A DNA stretch of 64,000 nt from Toxotes chatareus (taxonomy: Eukaryota > Chordata > Actinopteri > Toxotidae): assembly GCA_016801885.1 (NCBI GenBank), contig CM028884.1, positions 10,792,181-10,856,180 of the forward strand, written 5' to 3'. Position 1 is the stretch's first letter, and every line of letters starts with the position of its first letter. The position numbers and the translations under genes are program-made. Below, in pieces: positions 59,046 to 64,000 of the stretch. The notes beneath the pieces were generated by a model. That model was not told the origin of the DNA. It did not search any database and worked only from the letters and a program-made list of their open reading frames with translations.

Positions 59046-60705
59046 GTAAGTTGTAACTTCTTTTTATGTTTTGAATTTCCACCCCGTCCTTTTACTCATT
59101 GATTAATGATATGTAGCATGTGAAACTGTTTAAAAAGAAGCATATTAAACAAGGTGATCTTTTAAGCTACGTTTGTTCTTTTTAGCTTATATGCAGTTCT
59201 TTAATGAGTGATCTCATGAAGTTTTGGTCTTCAGTTTGGTGCCGTGTCTCTCTAATGGGGGAACATAGAGCCCCAGTCCCGACACACCCTTCTTCTGGTT
59301 TCACCTCTGTAGAACATTGTTATGTCACAGAAATCAGCAGGGCGATCAGAGCTCTCAATAAGCGCCAAATCAGATTTTAGCGTCAGTCCAAATAACAACA
59401 AAATCTTTGTTTCAGATTGTCAAAATTCAATCACAGGAAGCCTAAAGTGGTTTCACACCCGTAATTTAGATACAGGACTGTTTGCCTGTGTTGCACAGGC
59501 TTACACCCTAGTTGGCTACAGTGGAGAACCTGATGTTCTACTGTTGAACAATACTTTGTACTGTTGACTTACAGATCATATAAGTCTCTCCTCAGGTTTG
59601 CTGTGGCTTGTTTTGGTGTAGAAGAGTTGAATTGTAGCATTGAGCATAGTGTCTCATTGTGTCTGAGATCAAGATTTAGACCTATCGTGCATAAACTGTG
59701 TGCAGACATATCACTCTCCCACCCTGACATTACGTACACAAGTGAAAGAGTCAGCTCTGACTCTTCCTAATGTGATTAGGTGCTGGGCAGCATCACGGCT
59801 TCTCACTAAGAGACTCTGATCTGTGGTAATCACTGTACACTGGCACACTAGTTGTGCCAAGAGTCTAGTTAGGGAACAGCAATGGGTGTAGTGAGACTAT
59901 TGAGGCTCCTTTCTACCAAACTCTCCACCAGCGCTGAGGTCTGTGAGTCTTGGCGTCACGCTGCGTCTGCCCAGCTGAGCAGAAAAACAGCAGATTCTCA
60001 CATGAGTGGCATCATGTGACGAGGCTTCTGCAGTCTGGGACTCCATTGACAGCTTTACTGAGAATATGTGGGCAAAACACTTTTCACATTCCACTGCAGC
60101 TGTCTGGATAGTCATCTCTGCCAGTCTGTATTGTAAAATGGTTTAAGGTTTTAATCTGTGTCGACTTAGTTCACTTTTATGATGTGTCTTTTCTTAATTC
60201 CTTTCAATCTTCTGTACAGTTAAGAGAACAACATTATTTCACTCTGTAGACCGGCCAGTTCTTCACAACAGAGGACAGGAGGAGTATATTTTTGTTTGTT
60301 GAGAGTATAGCGCCATTTATAATGTAGACCTTTTTGACCCAAATTAATTTCTGTAGTTGTAACAAGACATTTAGCAGTTGTGCAGAAATTACATGCCAAG
60401 GTAAACTGGAAGTGATTTCCATGAAGGTGGTCTGATAAGCATTTACTTAAGCGGCCTATGGTTTGATAAGATGGAGAAAACCTTGCGAAGGTTCAGAGAA
60501 GGCACTGTATGTAGCAGGCCAGGGGGACTCCAGTCCAAGAGTGAAAGCTCAGAGCTCAGCATTAGCAGGGTGAAGTCTCTCTAATCTGCTGTTGACTTTG
60601 TGCAGATTTGTAAACACTTCTCCCGAATGCCCCGCCCTGCAGTTACAACCCTATACCCCCAACACACGTACACATGCATACAATACATCTACATACAGTA
60701 CACTG

Positions 60706-60708
<3 letters not shown>

Positions 60709-60789
<81 letters not shown>

Positions 60790-60791
60790 CA
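60709..60791. repeat. Compound (CA)n(CT)n microsatellite
   Basis: About 17 CA units followed by about 25 CT units with a few interruptions. The CT tract followed by CCAG imitates a splice acceptor. Confidence 0.96.
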
Positions 60792-61939
60792 GGTCCCTGA
60801 CTTCTGTAACCTCCAAACATCACTCATCCAACATCCTCCCAATAGCTGCAATGGTCTGACATTTCGCGTTTGTTGGATTTACAGCTGAAATGAAAATTAC
60901 TTTAATGACACCTGCCAAGGTTTGCAAACTTAAACCACAAAAAGAGTACGTCCAGTCATCTTTCTTTGAGCTCCATGCTGTGGCGTGCAGTTTTGAATGG
61001 AATCAGTTTAATCTTGCATCTTTATTAACGTAAATACATCCACACTTACTGTTTCTCTTATTCTCCTTTTGGTTGCTTACATTAGTTCATGTTCAGCGTC
61101 TTTGTCTGTGGTTCAGGACCAGAATGAGACAAGTAGAAGCTGTTATTGTTGAGTTCGTAGCAGTTGCGGTGTTGGTAACCTATAGCCATATGTGAATTTA
61201 ATGAAATCGTGGTGTAGTTGACTGGAGTAAGATTAGCTGGTGTTAAACCCTGAGTTAGCCTAATCAGGTCCTGATCCTTTGTGTCAGTTAAACCAGGATT
61301 AGCATCAGCCAAGCCTCGTACCTTCAAGAGCAGCCTTTCCCTGCTGTGAACTGACCTACCGACAACTACTGTGAGGGAAAGAGCAGACTGGGTGTAGAGA
61401 TCATTACTGGCAACGTTCATCTTTTTTATCTGATCTAGCATCTTACTGTCTATTGCTACTTTTGGTTAATTCATGAAGTCTGGTAAAAGAAATGGTGTCA
61501 TTAAATAGTTGATGCGTCAGGCTGGGCCTCTAGTGCACTGATGTTGCTGAATCAGTGTTGTCCTCCAGTATGATCAATGTAATGCATATTTATTGTAGAA
61601 TTAATGAATATCACAATAGCGGTCTATGGAAATCCCTTACAACCCGCATAGTCTGTGACATTTTCGTGTATCTTAGTGATAGAGTATTGTAAGTGGAGTG
61701 TATTAAGGACAAGAAGACATTATCTCGTCTTCATTGTGCAGGACGTCGGCAGCCTCAGTCTTAAACAGTGCCTGTTTAAAAGCACTCTTTGAATTCAGAT
61801 ATGCTGGTAAGTTGCCATAACACTGGGGATTTGATTTTTTTTTTTTTTTGTTATAATCAGCTAGGGTAATGACCATAAGTAATAACTGCCATCACACTGG
61901 AGCTCAAAAAGATGAAACTGCCCTATGATCTGTCCACAG

Positions 61940-62170
61940 TAAAGGGGCACTCCATCGATTCTACATACTACATACATAATCGCTGTTTGCAGCGTGGTTA
62001 TGGTTCATGTGGGACCCAGAGTTTTTGTAGCTTGACCCATGTTGGGGTCTAAACTTCTGAATATCTCAGCCTTTGCTGCCTCAGTTTTGACTACTTCTTT
62101 TTAAATTTGTCCTAAGTGAATCCCTCGACCGTATGGAAGTCCAAAACTAAATTGCTGGAGTAACCCTTTA
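61940..62170. mobile_element. MITE-like element with inverted ends and TA flanks
   Basis: The left end AAAGGGGCACTCCATCGATT (61941-61960) and the reverse complement of the right end (62150-62169, AAAGGGTTACTCCAGCAATT) match at 16 of 20 positions. TA dinucleotides lie at both outer edges, which would fit a Tc1/mariner-type target duplication. About 230 bp with no coding capacity. The AAAGGGG-ACTCCA end is one I recognise as recurrent in percomorph DNA. Confidence 0.65.
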
Positions 62171-62837
62171 ATGTAGTTTTAATAACCACATCAGAAGTCT
62201 CTTGACTGGGTTTTCACTGCCTGCTCCTAGAGTGGAAGGAAATTATCGGAGCAATTAGTCGTATGCTCAGGGCGGGATCACACTGAATACACTGAATATG
62301 TCACCGTTCATTTCAAACGAGCATCTGTTTCAGGCTGGATGCAGATCAAAGCTGAAAAAGGTGTTGCATTGTTTGTATGCGTCCTCTCCGTATTCTAATA
62401 GTGAATATGTGCTAGCTAGTTTCTAGTTAATTAGTCAGCGTCCTCTTGAGCTCTGCTCTATAGGCATATGAACACTAATTCATCACACAGACCACGGCCA
62501 GTACACAGATAAAGAAAAATAAAATAAGACGTCACAAACCTGCAAATGAAATTGAGCCTCTCATTGGCTGTTTTGAGTTCACTGTGCCCATACTCATGAA
62601 TGCGACATATTAGGGACGAGCTCAGTGCAGACACACTTTAGTGATGTGATTTCTTATCTCACATAAGGTGTCACCCATAACACACCAGCCTGACCATCAC
62701 CCATCCCTCTGTGAGACAGAGTGGCTGCTCTCTGACTCATCACACTGTCCTCTCCAGCTTCCAGATGCTTCTCTTCTCCAGTTTGTGTTTCATGGTGGAG
62801 GATGATGTCCTTGAAGCATGTTAATGTCTATATGGAT

Positions 62838-63016
62838 GTGTGTATGTGTGTGTCTACACATTTTTGTTACCTCCTTGGGACCTTTTCTGATATAAACATT
62901 GTGGTCCTCCTGGGGACCAAAGCTGAGGTCAGGTTGGAGTTAGGCTGTCCATGGTGAATGGAAGTCAGTGCAATGTCCTAACAAGGATAGATGCGCAAAT
63001 GTGTGTGTGTGTGTGT
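62838..63016. repeat. GT-flanked dispersed fish repeat
   Basis: GT-rich sequence on both sides of a core with GGGACC, GTGGTCCTCCTGGGGACCAA and CCTAACAAGGATAG. It resembles the teleost element with TTGTGAGGACC / TCCTCACAAGGATAG motifs; a related fragment lies at 37126-37200. From memory; ends approximate. Confidence 0.5.
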
Positions 63017-64000
63017 ATGAGAAAGTGAGAAAATGATTGTCAGGATCAGGAAGTGTGCTCAGTAGCGCAGTGATGTCTCTGTGAGGTGTGATGCTGCTCA
63101 AAGCTCACTGTAGCTATTTTTAGCCTCCTCCTCCTCCTCCCTCGTTCCCTCTATGTCTCTCTCCTCCTCTGTCTCTCTGCGTTGCTAGGAGGCTGGCTGC
63201 TGGGACAGTCTCCTGTAGGGACCAAAAAGGTGATAGTAGAATGAGGAGAGAGGGAGAGGCAGCCATAACGGACTGTGTTCTCCTGAAATTGTATACAAAT
63301 TCAACCCCTTATCATAGTGTTTTTTTTTCCACTTTTGTTTCCCCTTTATGTAGCTGTAAGGTTGTGATAGTCGTCTTATTTCACTTATTATCAATATATG
63401 TTTTGTATCAGCTTGTCCCAGCTCTTTATTGAAGCTGTATGACGTTTACAGTGAGTGAAATATTCGGTGAAGACTCCATGTTTTTCATGGCTCTGTACCT
63501 CCGTCATACATGAATATTTTAGATATTTTGTGCATCGTTTTATACATTTTTCCCCAACGTTCAGACTGACACATCTGACACCTGAATAATTGGCTCCTTA
63601 CACCTGAAGGTGACAGAAGCTATGATATATCTGTTATATTTTTCAGGCTGATTTTGTACCAACAACACTTCTTAGTATTTTCTCAGCAGATAGCAGCAGT
63701 GGGCTAAATGTGCCGATAACATGTCAGCAGTAATTATAAAGTTGTTCCTGTTTGTTGCAGAGATTGTTTATTTGAAAATGAAATGAGTTTAAAATGTTGA
63801 TTCACTGTCTTCGTTTAATCCATTGTATTTGGGGGGGGTCTATGTTGAGGATTTTTGACCCAATAGATATATTAGTTGTGAGTGTTTGTGTCAAACAGAT
63901 GTGAGGTTGTGATCTGTCGTTTGATAATGCTGGCTGTTTGTGAGGTTCTCTCCTTTTTTAGTTGCTGTTTGATCTGTAACTCAGGACACACACAGACTCT

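Larger units (their letters stand above)
54804..64000 (+). other. myo5a: myo5a intron 1 (runs off the window)
   Basis: At least 9.2 kb without the expected second exon. It begins CpG-rich. It holds GT and CA/CT microsatellites, a short fold-back inverted-repeat element (57910-58000), a MITE-like element (61940-62170), a GT-flanked fish repeat (62838-63016) and one candidate alternative first exon (59013-59045). No nested gene recognised. Confidence 0.75.

Noticed and set aside
60741..60795. Perfect-looking pyrimidine tract plus CCAG before a possible exon
   Set aside because: The tract is a CT microsatellite and the sequence after it does not encode the expected myosin V exon.

Overview
The window is vertebrate nuclear DNA. 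Its genes are spliced at GT/AG introns with polypyrimidine acceptors and long AT-rich introns, and the sequence is rich in (GT)n, (CA)n, (ATA)n and TAGAA microsatellites. Two interspersed repeat families that I recognise from spiny-rayed fish genomes also occur. I infer a percomorph teleost; the species cannot be named from the sequence.

Four protein-coding genes lie head-to-tail on the + strand. onecut1 (HNF-6; cut domain plus homeobox) has two exons at 5366-6427 and 10403-10692. atosa (FAM214A, Atos homolog A) has twelve coding exons between 20473 and 47060. arpp19 has three exons at 49923-49979, 50893-51015 and 52229-52399. The first coding exon of a class V unconventional myosin, myo5a, lies at 54777-54803, and its first intron runs off the right edge. 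From memory, human 15q21 has the same order on one strand (ONECUT1, ATOSA, ARPP19, MYO5A), so this is an ancient collinear block. I saw no convincing gene on the minus strand and no RNA gene, CRISPR array or prokaryotic feature.

Layout: 1-4.7 kb is AT-rich upstream sequence of onecut1 with GC-richer islands that may be enhancers. 4.8-5.4 kb is the onecut1 promoter/5' UTR, with a full CRE and a GT/GA microsatellite. 6.4-10.4 kb is its single intron. 10.7-14.8 kb is a long 3' UTR with several AATAAA signals and a degenerate 24-bp repeat. 14.8-19.1 kb is intergenic. 19.1-20.5 kb is a CpG-rich atosa promoter/leader with a 22-bp palindrome carrying two E-boxes. A 17.9-kb atosa intron follows, then a compact exon cluster (38.4-47.1 kb). 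arpp19 sits only 2.9 kb downstream of the atosa stop. The myo5a start codon is about 0.9 kb beyond the arpp19 poly(A) signal.

The genes are not an operon and need not act together. onecut1 is a nuclear developmental transcription factor, atosa a nuclear transcriptional regulator, arpp19 a PP2A-B55 inhibitor used in mitosis, and myo5a an actin-based cargo motor. The main anomaly is a one-base deficit in a C run of onecut1 exon 1, which breaks an otherwise intact reading frame and is most likely an assembly error. I found no previously undescribed biological system. The observations worth a second look are the E-box palindrome, the 24-bp repeat in the onecut1 3' UTR, inverted-repeat elements, a duplicated intronic segment, and two candidate cryptic or alternative exons.
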